Positions 13,701-27,100 of a stretch of DNA of 64,000 nucleotides are shown here, piece after piece (the stretch's first letter is position 1; each line of letters starts with the position of its first letter). A model generated the notes under the pieces. It searched no databases. It was not told the DNA's origin and saw only the letters and a program-made list of their open reading frames with translations. Source of the stretch: Serinus canaria (taxonomy: Eukaryota; Chordata; Aves; Passeriformes; Fringillidae); the NCBI RefSeq assembly GCF_022539315.1, contig NC_066327.1:13184995-13248994 (forward strand). The letters run 5' to 3'. The position numbers and the translations under genes were made by a program.

Positions 13701-16700
13701 TTGAAAAAGCTCAAGTGATTGTGATTTCTGAGCCTTCAAATCGGAGGGGGGGACTCACTGAAGCAATTCCAGCTGATTACAGATATTCTGAACTTGCCTG
13801 GTCTAAGTGAGTTTAATTTTTTCACCTGTCATTTATCTGCTTTTGAGAAGCATAATTGCCACATTTGTGCAGAGCTATAAGCCTCTGGAATGGCAAAGGG
13901 ATTTTGTGTTTTTTCTCTATGCAAACATCAAAAAACAAAAGGGGAAAGCAGAGACTATTTTTGAGACTGACTGCCACACACACATGCCTGTGCACAGACA
14001 CATGGCCTCTTTTGGCTTTTCTTTCTTTATTTTAATATCTTAAAAATACATATATCTCTGGGGGAAGCCTAATAAGAAACAGCCAGCTGAAGCAAGGATT
14101 TTAGAAGGAAAAAGAAGGCAGGGGACTTGTGCTATAGAGACAGCAGTCCAAACAGTGAAAAAGAGAACACAGCTGTGCACATCACAAATCCACAGCTGGG
14201 CAAGTGGAAAGAGAACATTCCCATGCCTTATAAATCTTCCCTCACCTCTCAGATCCCTCAGTTTTCTGTTGTGCAGAATAATTTTATATAGCAGGAGAGA
14301 GAGTTATTTGCATTTTGCTCCTCCTGCTGTTTGTGATATCTAGGTCAGTGATACCTACCAAAGCCCCAAAAAAAGCACTGAGGATTTCTTCAGTGTCCTT
14401 CCTAGCAGGGTGTTTTTCTTATCCTTCAAAGTCAAGGATTTTCCAGGCTAAAGAACAAGGGAGGCCTTAGCTGCAGGTGAATAAACCAACACACACAGAC
14501 TCTGTCCAAAAGACTCCTGAGGCAAGGTCTGAGGAGGAGGTGAGAGCAGATTTGTTTTGAAAGCACCTCTCAGGACCTTGGCTGAGCATCCAAACAAGCC
14601 AGGCTTGGGCACTCACTGTGACTCTGCTGGGAGTGGGGGTAAAGGAGCAAAGCACTGAACCTTCTGCAGCTCCAGGAATTATGGATTTCCTCCCCATTCT
14701 GAACCAAAGTTAAGGACAGAGCAGCACAGATGCTGTTTACACAAGGTTTGGGTCTGAGCAGCACAGTGCAGGTTTGGCAGAAGGATTGCTCAATACAGCT
14801 ACAAATAGACAGATCAAATTTCTTTTTGCTAAATTTTCCACAGAACTGTGCAAAGTTGGTACCACAGCATCAACAAATGTTCAAATGTTGAATATCCAGA
14901 TTCCTATTTAAACTGAAGCTGGGCTTGGGAGCTTTTGGTGTTTGTGTGTTCCTGGGTTTTCATGCAGAATAACTGATCATAAAATCTGTGTAGTGCTGGT
15001 TTGCATCTGCAAAAGAACAGGTGACATCACTCATAGACTGGAAATTGTGCTCCAGAGTTGAACCTTAGTAAACTAGAGAATGGAAATGAGAGAGTTCTCT
15101 GTTCTGGCTAAAACAAGAGGTTTTTGTGGGAAGTAAAACACTCAAGTGCCTTTTGCTTGAATGATACACATTACCTAAAACCATTTAAAAGAGCATTCCC
15201 AGCAGCCAGTTTTGGTCTGCAGTATTCCAACCCTTCAGTGCTGCAGTACATCATTCTAAAATGCAGCAGAAGAGAGGGAGAACACCAGGATTCTCCCTGG
15301 GTGAGGGAAACATGGTTTGAAGAGAGAGAATGGCATTGTGGCCACTTCCAGGCTGGAATTTCTGTCTCTTTTGCTATAGCCAAGTGGAAAATTCCCTTTA
15401 GTTGTGATAACTATAGAAATGCCATACTTTGGGAGCACCTATCTCCAAATGGAAGGTGACAGCTTTGCAATGAGTCTATATATTATTGTTAGGAAGGAAA
15501 GAAGTTGGGCCTTGTGATTATAATAAAAGTTTATCTATCAGTGTAGTAAGATTATATCTAGCAGTGTAGTAAGAGGAAATCTTTCTCATACCAAATCTGA
15601 GCAAGTTAATGTCCATTTTTTATTGCACAGTGGGGTTGAATAAAATCCCTGGTGTGATGTTAGTGAAGTTAAGCCAAAGATAAATTATGTAACTGATTAA
15701 TTAGTTTGAGAAATCTGTGGATAATGTGGGAGACTAAAGAATGGGCACGTGGAATTCACCATATGATAAAAGCTCCCCTGCTTGTCTTCCTCCCCCTGTC
15801 CATGCCTCACATTGAACAAGACAGTTTGCTTCCCCAGAGGTGGCTGAAAGTTCTGTTTTCCACCAAAAACAAAAAAAAAGTCTTGCAGTCTATTTCAAAG
15901 GTTTTTTAAAATATTAATGAGAAAAATAATAAGAATGAAAATGTTTTCATTTTCTGAGAGCTCCCCAGAAAAAAAAGGGCAAAAGCTGATAACCATTTTC
16001 AAGTTTCTAGTTAATTCTTTTTAATGCTTAACTTGAAAACAATCTCTAAAAAGACAGATTAGGTCTAGGCTTTGTAGTCACAAACACCCTGAAGACATCA
16101 GATGCCAATTTATAACAATGAATCATTTCTGTTTCTGAAAAAAGACTATTTTGAGGAAACATTTTTAGCCTTTCAAATCAGTGTTTTCCAGCAAGCACTG
16201 TAAGAAAAAAAAAAAATTAAAAATGACCAGCAAGAAGAAATCAGAGTAATCTGAACTCATTTTTGCCCAGAATCTGTAAGCTTCCATTAGTGCATGGTGG
16301 GCTAACACAGGGGGAAACATAATGAATACAGCACAAAAGCAGAGTATTGACACCCTGTCATTGGATCAACTGGGTCTGTTCTGCAGGCTCAGGGAATAAA
16401 TTGCTGCATTAAAATATGATGTTTTCTTGTAAAACACATTCATTTTCTCTCTCAGCATTTTTTAAAATAACTTCTCATAACCAAAACTTAGGTGCAGCCT
16501 CTCTTTCCCAGGCTGCCTGCTCAACAATTTGCACAAGGCCATTTTAGAGGGGATGCAGATCTCAGAGTTGGTGTCCTTGGGTGACAAGGGACAAGTGGCA
16601 GAGCAGACTTGAAACATGCCTTACAGCAGCCTAATTATCTCATGTCTGGATGCCTATCTACAGTAATCTAGACAAGTCTGTAATTTGCTTTTCAGTTCAG

Positions 16701-17542
16701 CAGGATGAGTCTAATTAAATATTGTCCAATATTGTTCATAGCATGGCCAAAAAGCCAAAGAGGGCCACAGTCTATGAGAATTGCTGGCTGCAGCCAGGTT
16801 GCTGTCTTAGCCTGAGCTGTTATGAATTTGCAGTGATTTTGGGGGCAGATATTATTTTGTGAAGCTTAGGAAATTGCTTGTGTTCTCTCTCTGTTGTCTC
16901 AGAGGTCAGTCAGGGAATGAGGAGAGCTGGAGACATGTTTGCTCAGCCAAAAATATACAGGTCAAAATCCTGCTCTTTATTTATACCAGGACTCAGACTT
17001 GTGAATTTGCATTTTCTCATCTTTGCAAGCCACTCTTGAGTCCCTTTAGTTTTCTTGAGTTAAAGCTTGTGGCAGTCCAGGAACCTCCCAGCAGCAGCAG
17101 CAAAATGTTGCCTGGATTTTTCATTCCAGCGGTGTAAGTAGTTAATGTCACGGGATTTTCTGCTCTATCATCAGCTCAGTGATAAGGCACTTCAATTTAT
17201 TGTCCCCTTGTGTAAGGGATCAAGTGACTAACTGAGCCATGGGAGGGCATTAGTGATGCCTGTTGGGTTATGGATGTGCCCTGTTCCAGGAGTCACAGCT
17301 GCTCTGGCCATTTCTCCTGTGCCTCACTGGCCACAGCTCTGTCACCATGGATATTGTTCACCACTGAGGTCTGCCCAGATCCCTCTTTTTTCTACCCTCC
17401 AGGCTACCTCTCTTTTTCCTTTGAGTGTTGTCTTCCCCTCTTGCTCTCTTTCCAGCATTTTCCTGTCCCCAGTACATCAGTTTTGTTCCCATATCATTCC
17501 CACTAATTACAGAGCTACTTGCTGCTTGGTGCTGTCACCTCT
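7781..17542. other. Non-coding unique sequence
   Basis: No gene or recognisable transposon could be supported here. The longest open frame in the window (minus strand, 224 codons, 12892-13566) lies in a locally GC-rich, stop-poor patch. An equally open plus-strand frame crosses the same patch (13091-13498). Neither shows a recognisable domain, a consistent start context or conserved motifs. Short A-runs occur near 11499-11512 and 16203-16216, and a 23-bp tandem duplication lies at 15531-15575. Confidence 0.55.
15531..15575. repeat. 23-bp tandem duplication
   Basis: The string AGTGTAGTAAGA recurs 23 bp apart (15540 and 15563), each copy preceded by an ATCTA-containing arm. The two units differ at only a few positions. 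This is a simple tandem duplication in AT-rich sequence. Confidence 0.7.
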
Positions 17543-17580
17543 TTTCTAGCTAGTTCTTTTAAAAGACCATTAGCTAGAAA
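17543..17580. repeat. Nested inverted repeat, 10-bp arms
   Basis: TTTCTAGCTA at 17543-17552 is perfectly complementary to TAGCTAGAAA at 17571-17580. The 18-bp spacer itself contains a perfect 12-bp palindrome, TCTTTTAAAAGA, at 17555-17566. The result is two nested dyads on nearly the same centre (17561.5 and 17560.5). Function is unknown. Possibilities include a small MITE relic, a cruciform-prone site or a paired binding site. No flanking target duplication is obvious. Confidence 0.75.
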
Positions 17581-20000
17581 TGCATCATCCTTCAGCTGTA
17601 GGCCTCAAGTCCTGCAGTAAGCCTTTTATACACTCTTAAATAAGGAGGAGAGAAAAGGAAAACAGCAGAGGAATACAAAAAGGATCCTCTGGGAGTAAGG
17701 TTGTCAGAAAGTCATGGCTACTTCATAACTCTGGGCATTAGTCATTTTTCTTGCCATGGGTGGTCCCAATATGGGCTGAATTTGTAATATTTTTTTCTGG
17801 CTGCTCAGCAATGGTATGACATTGTGGAGTGCTGGAGGAGAGGTGAGACCTGCAGGTGCCTGCCCTCCATGCCATGAGAAGGATGAATCTCTCTTTCAAA
17901 CCCGAGATCCTGCTTGTTCTGAGCTTATTTTGGTGCCCTGTGGGAAACCCTGACTGTGCTGGGAGCAGGGAGGTGCAGCTGGGCCTGAAGCAGGGGTAAA
18001 GAAGAAGTTTGTCTCCTTCTGAGGCTGCTGTGGGCTGATAAGGTAGAAATCTAAAAGGCAGAAAAAGGCAAATGATGTGAGCCTGATTAATTGCTGCAGA
18101 AATTCAGAGGAATGAACGGAGAGCAGTGCTGCAGCTGCTGGTGGTGTTTAGGTGATGGAGTGGTCACCTCCAGAGCGTGGAAGGAGATCATTCTGTTGGT
18201 TTTCCTAAAACCCCCCAAGCTGAGTGGTTACACTGAAATATGGAGGTGTGGTTCCTTCCTGCTTGGAGGTGCCTGAGCAGGTGGTGGGGAAATATTGCCC
18301 CATTTCACACCACTCACTCCTCTGTGTGACACAGCATCGCATGCAAACCCTTGTCCTGGGATGTCCTGTAAATCCAGAGGCTGAGGAAACCTGCAGCTGG
18401 GCCAGGCTCCTGTGGCTCTCTGGAACCTGTGCAGAGCAGAACTGCTGACCCAGATGTCTGTGCCCTTGTTTTTATGTGCCCAGATGGTCCCAAAGGGCTG
18501 CATTTCACTGTGTGGCTCCTGAGCTCAAATTGCACCCACCAGCCCTGCTATGCATTAACTGAGGCTCATTAGAATGAAATGGGAAATACACATATTTCAA
18601 AAATATTTTATTTGGAATACTAATCTTAATTTAGAATTCATGTTAAGCCGTTGAATCCTTGGCAACTAAAATGAAAACACACTGAATCATAATGAAATAC
18701 AGTGCTACTGTATTCCATTACACACCACACCACAGCCTTTTCTCTTACTGAAAATAGGATTGTTTACATTTTATTTTTATTTATTTGAGGGGAACAAGTA
18801 AGAAGGCATTTTATAATGAAATCCAGCTGTTAGCTCATATCTTGCTGCACGTTGTAGTAGCAATGAGAAGGGAGAGGGGGACTGATGACAGCACCAAACT
18901 GTAGCAAGCATTTTACTGCTTGGTATTTCCATTCTGGACAGTCTGGAGAGCCAAATAATGGAGAGCAGAGATGCAAGTGCCTGGTTGGGGGCTGCAATAT
19001 ACAGCTCAGGGGCCAGAGAAGGGATCCAGGGTGCTCTGCATCATCACTGCACCTGAGGTAGAGAACACTGTGCTGATACAGGGAATAATCCATGGCTGGT
19101 GCTGCTTTGTGGCAAAGAGTTGCTGTGCAGCCATAATTCCCTGCAGGAATTAAAACACCTCAGGCTTCACCCTCCACCCTCTTGTAGAAACAAGCAGAAT
19201 GAGGATTATTGAGGGCATGAATTGGTGTAAAGCCCTTCTTATCCCTTCCCTTGACAAATGTAAGCTTGGGGTTGAAGACTGAGGCTGGGCTGCTTTGGGA
19301 ACCACAGTGCAGAGATACTGATGGAGCAGAGAAGAAATATATAGCACCCTGAGCAGGCTGAATCATCCCAGCTGGTTCACTCCCCTTTCTGCTGAAGCAC
19401 TTTATTTTTAACAAACAGCCTGAGATACAGAGATTTAAGGCCCAATAATAGCATGGTATAAATGAATCAGTCTAGTAACACCAGACTCTGCCTTGGAAAT
19501 GCACCATACTTGCCTCAATAATTACTAATTTTAAGAAAGTAGATTATACCAAATGCCCTATATTTTAAATTTCTGTTTTCATGAAGAGTGTTTCTTTTGT
19601 GGGATACAGCAGAGAAAATAGCAGTCTTTCAGAATCAGGGGGAAATGTAAAGAGCAGAAGGATAGAAAAACCTTAAATATAGGGGTGTTTTATTTGTGTT
19701 GTAGTTCAAACCAAGTTGCCTGTAGGTTATGGATTCCTTTCCTCAAAGATGTTACCAAGAATTACCCAGCTCAGGGGAAATGTTAAGGGCAGTCAGGACA
19801 GGATGCAATATATATTCTCTGTTCTCCTGCCCAAGATGTCAGTCATAAGTTAATTTTCCTCTGGACCTCAGATTTCAGTTAGTTCTGCTTGCTGTGTCCT
19901 TCATCCTGCTGGATAAGCACCTGCAATACCCCCTTGCACTGTCTCTGTCCTCTGCTTCATTAAAGAAGTGAAAAAGCAGGAGATGCTATGGGGAGGAAAT
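17581..20000. other. Non-coding unique sequence
   Basis: I see no gene, RNA or repeat that I can support here. The 18.57-18.82 kb segment is distinctly AT-rich, with several ATTTTA/TAATT strings. The rest is ordinary sequence with short overlapping chance frames. Confidence 0.5.
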
Positions 20001-20360
20001 AGGAATTACAAGGGTGGAAGGGACCTTGGGAGATCATCTAATCCATCTCTCTGCCTCAAAGGAGGTGAACATGTAATTAACTGCTCCTAAGGTCTCTCTG
20101 CCTGATCTGTTCTTCAAAACTTACTGCACAGGGATTTCCATCACCTCCGAGTTTAGCCCAGCGTTTCATTAGTTTCACACCAGAGAATTGTCCTGAATCT
20201 CTTACTGAAATCTCTGTTGCTTTTATGTAAGCCCCTTGAGACTTATTTTCATGCTTTTCTCATACTTTGTGAGAACTTTTGTTATTCTTGTGGTTCTCCA
20301 TAGGACTTTTTCTCTCTGGCCTCTAAACTTTCACCAAATGCCCAGGTTAATCTGTCAGTG
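20001..20360 (-). mobile_element. Older CR1-type LINE 3' tail
   Basis: Seen: the plus strand opens with GGTGGAAGGGACCTTGGGAG, then ATCATCTAATCCATCTCTCTGCCTC-like text. Next come blocks corresponding to the CR1 3' UTR order (a 'CTGTTCTTCAAAAC' block, a 'GGGATTTCCATCACCTCC' block, and a TAAGCCC block near 20228). It reads 3'-to-5' relative to CR1, so the element is on the minus strand. It is clearly more diverged than the copies at 7.5 and 33.9 kb and has lost its terminal octamers. This suggests an older insertion from a subfamily shared with other sauropsids. The upper boundary near 20340-20360 rests on a weak CCAGGTTAATCTG match. Confidence 0.75.
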
Positions 20361-23300
20361 CTGCCCCCAACACTGAGAAGAAGAGAATTATTTCATAGTT
20401 CATTTCCAGGTAATGACTGAATCTATAGCTTAAAGATATTCAGTGCTTCTGCAGTTGGGTCACTTAGTTTTCCATTTCAGGTAATTCCACTAAATATTAA
20501 TCTAGAAAATTTTCCCTTTTAGAGAAACATTGCTTATAGATTTTTCTTTAAATTTGCTTTTAACATGAAGAAAATAGACTCATGTGAACTCACTTATAAC
20601 AAAATAATTTCTCATAAGTAGAGTCCCTATCTGAATTTATTCCTCCCCTAAAGCCAAGTATTAAACATCTTCTTTACCCAGAATCCGTGCAGCAAAGAAA
20701 TGTGTTGATAACCATAATCAAGTATCTGAGGCTCACTGCAAGAAGTAGCATTTGTTTTCCTATTTCCAACCAGAACATTAAAGCCTTCCTACTACAATTC
20801 CTGTAGCCATAACTGCAGTGTCATTCACATCTCTAATAACATCATACAGATTTCTGTTCATCTCATATCAGATGCAGCAGAGACTCATCTTGGTTTTCAT
20901 CTCTGTCTTCAAAGAAGGCATCATTGTTCTGAAGATGCAATGATCAGCTTATCTGAAGTGTCCTGAAGAGATATTGGCTCTTTTAGCAGCATTTTTATCA
21001 GCTCTTTAATTACTTGGAATTTTGTCATGCAGCCTGTGAAGCTGTGTACACGTCATGGAGAAAATTCTGTGTTTCCCCCAAGCTGCTAGAACAAATGGGG
21101 GTTTACACAGAAAGCTGCTTCAGATGATCTGCTTCTGCATTCCCAGGTACAACCCCAAGGAGAGATGTCCTAAAATACTCTGTTGATCTCTGGAGCCAGG
21201 GAAACACCCAGCTGCAGATCCATTTTTCCTTGTTTAACTCCACTGAAATGCCTCCCAGCTCTCTGCAGTATGCTAGCAGAGAATCCCAGACTTTTTCATG
21301 CTCAGGACATCTTGTTCTGCCTTAATCTGATTGTGCTTTAACATCTTTACTTGCCTTACCTTTAACCTTAGCACTTTCTCTGGGCTCCATTCCCCCAACC
21401 CACTGCTCAGATATTTCCTGCTGAAAACTTGAGGACTGAGGGACTGAAGTTTTTGCATTTTAAAGCAAATAATGCTGGCCAGAGACTGTCCCTTGCTGGC
21501 ATGGAAGCACCAATGTATCAGCCTTATCTAACTAGTGACAGCCTAATATTAATGCAGCTAGAGAACCATTTTGTTGTTTATTGGAGACAAAACTCCATCT
21601 GAAGTCCAAGAATGGTTTTGCCTAAATAAATGGTGTATGGTAGCTGCAGATAAAAATAATCATCTGTCTAGTTAAAGTGAAAGATGTAAGCAGGGATTTT
21701 GTGGGGTTTTGAGCTCGCTTTTGCTAGAAAAGTTAAGTTTAACTCAAGTTAAACAACCAGATTTGTTTAAAGTGATGAGTTTTCCTGCATGGCAACAGCA
21801 CCTGGATGTGCTTTATTACCCTTGCCTGGTACTTCTGTGCAGAAGCCCAGTGAATGGCAGCAGAGAGATCAGCAAAACCCTGGCCCCAGAGTGGGATCCA
21901 CAGCTCCCAGCCAGCACAGCTGAGACCTGCAGAGATTGCTGTGGGTCCCTGTTATCACCGACAGAAGGAATAATTTGGCCAGCAAGGGGGCAAGGAGGAG
22001 CTGCAATGCAAAGCACCTAAATGTTTTCAGTTCTCATGCAGGCTGGTTGCATTTGGCTCTGGTGGATCCCAGAATTTCCTTAGCTGTTCCTTGAGCATTG
22101 CCCATGGGAGGCAGCCAGGCAGCACAGGTGAGGTTCAGGATCATCACCTGGGCAAGGAGCTGCACCAGCACAGCTCACTCACAGGATCCCCAGCTGGTTT
22201 GGCTACCCAGCTTTGTACAGAGCATGGAAAAACACCAGCTACAGTTGGTCTCCTCTCCTACATGGGTTTTCAGGATGAAGTGTTGGTGTCCTTTCATCAC
22301 TGGGGTTAGGCAGTGTGTTTCCAAAGAGTCTGGCTAACTTTTGTGTCAGCCCTCTCCCAGCCTCCCTACTGCCTTATCTTACAACTCAGAGGTGCTGCAG
22401 CACTGGAGCAAAGCTGTCTGCTTCTTTCTAAAGCCTCCTGCAGCAGCAGCTCTAGAAGACCCCCGGAAAAGGATTGACTTCCCTTAAAGGACAGCTCATT
22501 TTTTTTCATGGGAACAGTGGAGTTATAGAGCTCTTTTTTTTCCCCAGGAGCCTTCCTTGAAAAGTAAAAAATAAATTCAAAGAAAGGTATGTCCTAGTTC
22601 AAGGGCAGAAGATTGAGGTTTATATGAGGAGTACTGAAGTGTGTGCATCTGGCTCTGTGTACAGAGAGCCCAGTAAACTCTGCCTAAATCTGTAGCTGAG
22701 GCATGGAGGAGACAGAGACATCATTTTCCCTTTCTTCATCTCTCCCCAGAATCTTGGTAAGCTGAGGAGGCAAAGGTAGGGAGTGTCCAGGCAAGGGAAG
22801 GAAATCTGTTATCAAAGCAGGACACAGAACCCAGCAAAATGCACACCCAGCCCTTTGCTGTGAGCACTGCCACAGGTACCTGGCCAAAGGTCCTGATACA
22901 ATTTATTCCAATAATTTCATAAGAGCACAAGGAGGTCCTGAAGTCCTTGCCTCCAATATCAGCTGTAGCAGTAACGGCTACAGAAAGAAAGAAAGAAAAA
23001 AGAGGTTATAAATCAGCTATAAATCTGTCCTTCATACTGTGAATACAGTCTCAGATACCCCAAGCACAATTTTATCTGAGTTCTCTGGGAATTGAGACCT
23101 TCAAGAGGAGGCAGCAGCATAACTTTAAAGGCCTGATGGTTGGAGTTCAGAGCCCAGCCACACACACATCCTGTGAGCAGGAGACAGGTACATGTGACAC
23201 CTTAGAAGAACAATGGAAGCAAAAACCAAGGTGCTGAGCAGCCCTACTTTAATACAGAGAAACTGTGTCTTTCCAAGAGTCCCATCCTCCTCACTGCATG

Positions 23301-24035
23301 CACTAGATGATAAACTTTTATCTTTCCATTCCAACTGCTCTTTGCTTTTCCCCTGGTTTTCTAGAGGTTTTCAAGACCCCTTTTATACCACAGCACAATT
23401 GGAGCAGAGTGACAGGAAAAGGGACAGGAAAATCTCTGATGAGAATGAGAATGGTTGCCCTGTCAGGTGTGATTAACACCAACGTGGTTAAACATCTTAC
23501 CAACAAAGACCTGCAGGATGTGCAGGACATTTTAAAAAGCCATTTTCTTTCCAGTCATGCCCTCTTGGTAAATTATAATTTCAGCAAATTAAGCAAAATA
23601 CTGATGAAAAATGTAATGTGGTGGAATCTGGCCATTTTGACAGCCCAGCAAAGTCTATAATGTCCCTCAAAAAACTCTTGATATGATGATGCAGCTGAGC
23701 AACACAGCCACGTCCATCCTCCAGCAGGCTGCACACCAGAAGCCGATGAGCGCAATTAAAATTAAATGGTTCTCAAACAACCATAACAAAGGCAGATTTA
23801 CTCAGCATTATCTTTGCCTCCTGGAAAGGCCCCTATGAGAAAGTTCAGCAGTCATAATGGAATTACAGGGCTGCTTTCTGGCCCCGTGTTAGCAGAGCTT
23901 GTGACATGATGAGCTGAGAGCAGGGCAGCTACACTGGGTGCCGTCAGCGGCGTCACATCACCGAGAGCAGTCAGAGCTCCTGAGCTGTCATGTACAAATC
24001 TTGTTATAATGAGAAGAGCATTAGTAATAGAGGCT
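20361..24035. other. Non-coding unique sequence
   Basis: I see no gene or recognisable repeat here apart from a short GAAA microsatellite at about 22984-23000. Open frames are short and occur on both strands at the same places. Confidence 0.5.
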
Positions 24036-24115
24036 GAAATTTTCAAGCTGCCTAAGGGATTTAGATGCTCAGTTCCCATTAAATTTAATGGGATGCGGGC
24101 CTCGAAATCCCACCC
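24036..24115. repeat. Symmetric ancient repeat-like element with 20-bp palindrome
   Basis: A perfect 20-bp palindrome (TCCCATTAAA plus its reverse complement) lies at 24074-24093. It is flanked on the left by TTTTCAAGCTGCCTAAGGGA and a TTAGATGCTCAG block, and on the right by a partly symmetric GGGCCTCGAAATCCCAC. Known from general experience: strings of the type 'CCTAAG...CCCATT...AATGGG...CCTAAATCCC' recur in sauropsid genomes as old palindromic, non-autonomous repeat copies. I infer this is one such relic and cannot name the family. The surrounding 23.69-24.18 kb keeps more CpG dinucleotides than its neighbours. Confidence 0.45.
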
Positions 24116-27100
24116 ACAATAAATTTTTACCAACCGTTCCCTGTGCAAAGGAAGCAGCGGGGAGAGAAAAATAGAGAAGGATGGAGAGAATCAGACATGA
24201 GAGTGTTTCTTACTGGGACTGAAGGCCAGTTGGGTGCTGTGAAATAGCACCTAAAAGGGGACTAAAATGAAATATGGCATAGGGATCTCATCTAATACTC
24301 AGGTAATTTGGGTCTGGACTCCACTCCAACCTGTCCTGTAAGGTGGATGGGAATATAATGCCCTCTGAGCTTTGAGACTTCTATTTCTGGACTCCAGACC
24401 TACTTGCAGTCATTAAAGCACGTTTGAAAATGAAAATTAGGTAGAGAGACATAGATGGGATAGCAATGGTCTTCTGGGATATATCTTGGGAGAGGATGAA
24501 AGAAGGCTGTGTTACACCAGTTCACTTCTCTAATTAGGTCTGGTTGCATTTACTTCTTCAACCAGATCTATCTGTATTTAAGTCAGGTGCTTTTTTAAGT
24601 GTCAAACCCACTAAAGATCAACACGTTTCTTTGTTAACTGTGGATCCCATTACTTTGCTTCCAGGAAGCCACCAGCTCCTTGGCCCAGCTTCAGCCTACC
24701 TATGTTCAGGCTCCAAATGAGCAAGAGCCAGTCTAAGTTTTCTCCAAAGAGAGGAGAAGAATGATGCACTGATGGTTCAGATCTTGCCCCTGGGGAAGAG
24801 AGGGGTTCACCTCATTTAACTTTACCCACTCATATGTTGAGCACCAGCTCATAGATCTTTGCCCAAACTTCCTCCATAGACTGCCAGGTAGTTATTTATT
24901 TCAGGTTGGTATTAAATACTTGTGTATTTAAGATTAGTGCCCTGGTAGGAGCCATGGGTTCCATGGTCTTGGCTCAAATGCATGCTCACATTGAGCCAGG
25001 ATGCCCAAATAGTCAGTGAAGAGTGAACCCCATTCAGCTCCAGTTACACATGGTTTTGATCATTACTTTCATATTTGCTTGTAATGAGGGATTCCCTCGT
25101 GCCCCTTCTGTAAATTACCTGAAAGAACCCCAGGTTAACAGGAGAAAACACATCTCAGGTGTGGATACTTCCAGACTTCAACCAGTCACTTGTATTTTAA
25201 TTTTTTTCCTGGAGAAGAGTCAAGATGGTTAAGGGTTTTTTTTCTTTTAGTCACTTGTTTTGTTGGGCTGTTTTTCTTTGTTGGCTCTTTCCACAGCTCG
25301 ATTTTCCACCTGGAAATAAAGAAGGCTAGAACACTCCCTTCACCCTGTGTTTGCCCTGCCTGTTCAGCAAGAGTGATGTGGAGGTGGGTAGGAGGGATTC
25401 CAGGCAGCCTGCTGCAATGTGGCATCTGGAGACACAAACTTGGAGGGGTTCCCAGGAAGGGAGTAAAACATTTGGCAAGGAGAGAAGGAGCTTAGATGAG
25501 AGAGGGCTGTGAGGTTTCCCCCTCTTCTGTCCCCATCCTGTTGCTTATTTCTGCATATTTGTTTTATTCCTCAGCCATATTAGAAGTGTAAATTACACAG
25601 ATGAGCTAATGAGATCATCTGTGCCTGTGCCATTTGGGGAAGTGGGAATCATGGAGATGCTTTCTCCTTTCTATCCTTTCTAATAATTTCCCTTTATTTT
25701 GAGACTAAGGATGCTCAGATTCTGCACCCTCAGCTCTGCAAGCCTGGAACAGATCCTATGGCATTTCCTCTGTGACTTGATATATATTTCTCCTTGGTGT
25801 TGACATGGCCTGCCATTCATGCCAAACATCTTTGTTGTCTTATGCCACATGTATGGGGTGAAGTTGTCCATGGAAGTTTTGAGTTTATGGGAGTAAGATT
25901 TGGATTTCACCCATGTAGAGCGTCAGGCTAAATAAATATGAGTCACTGTAAGGAAAAATGGGGTTGATAACAATCTCCTTGTTCTCTTTGTCCCTAAATT
26001 CTACTGAGAAATGACTGTAGGCAGTCCTGGGTAAATGTTCAGCTGGCATAAATGTTCAGCAGGCACCTTCACTGCAGCATGGCTGATTTATTGGGATGTG
26101 ACCCTATGTTTGCAATTAAGATTATGCCCATAGAACAGATGGGTCAGAGTGATGCATTTGCCTTTATGAGGCACTGAATCAGATTCTCTGCAATAGATCA
26201 TTCACATCCCAAACTGATGCCATCTTGCTTTGAATGGAAGTGGTGAAAAGGGGGATTTCTTGCAGCAGTTGACAACCTTCAAACTTTAACACGTGAAGTT
26301 GCCTCTCTTGTTAAATGTTGATTTGCATGGAAGGAAAGTGAGGCTGTAAGACATTCTTAGTTTCTGTGCTGAATTTACAATTCCATTTTTAAACCATTTG
26401 AAAGATGCTTAGCTAGTAAGAAGCCTTTTGGTGGGAGGATAAAGACAGTTCTTTATTCAGCAACAGTTTGTAGAGTTTGGTGGTGAATCCCTCCACAGAG
26501 ACACTGTACTTACATTTAGCCTCACTCCTGGTAGTCGCCTCAAATGTGAATTCTCAGAAATACACAAACTCCAGTTGGGAAACACACACTGAGTTTCTCA
26601 GCTGAGATAGGGACATTATTACTTAAGTGCTCTGATGCTGGAAATGTGGACTAATAAGCAATATTTACATAGGAAAGAGGAAACTTCCATGAGATCATCA
26701 GGTTACTGTCACATTCCCCATTACATGCTGCTTTTAAAAGACCTTTCCTGGTCTGGAAGGTGCTGCTTCTGCTGAGGCCAGAACTGGCAATGCTGAATTT
26801 CATTACTGTCACTCCTTTAGGAGTAGAACAAATGGTTGTTGGTTCACTCACCTCAGTTGTCAGTAGATATTAGAAGACATGAAAAGGAAGTACTTAACAA
26901 GAGAGATCTGCAGTATCGAGAGAAAATGATAAAAAGATAAAATTCCTTCTGTAGCACAAATCTTTATTCTCAGCTTTGCTCCCCACCAGCCTGCCCTACC
27001 TTCTTTCCTTTCTTACCTCACAGGTGAGCTTAAAAATGAAGTGAAATTTTGTTACTCTGCATTGTGAGGGGTCTGTTCTCTCCCTCCTGGGGGGGCAGGA

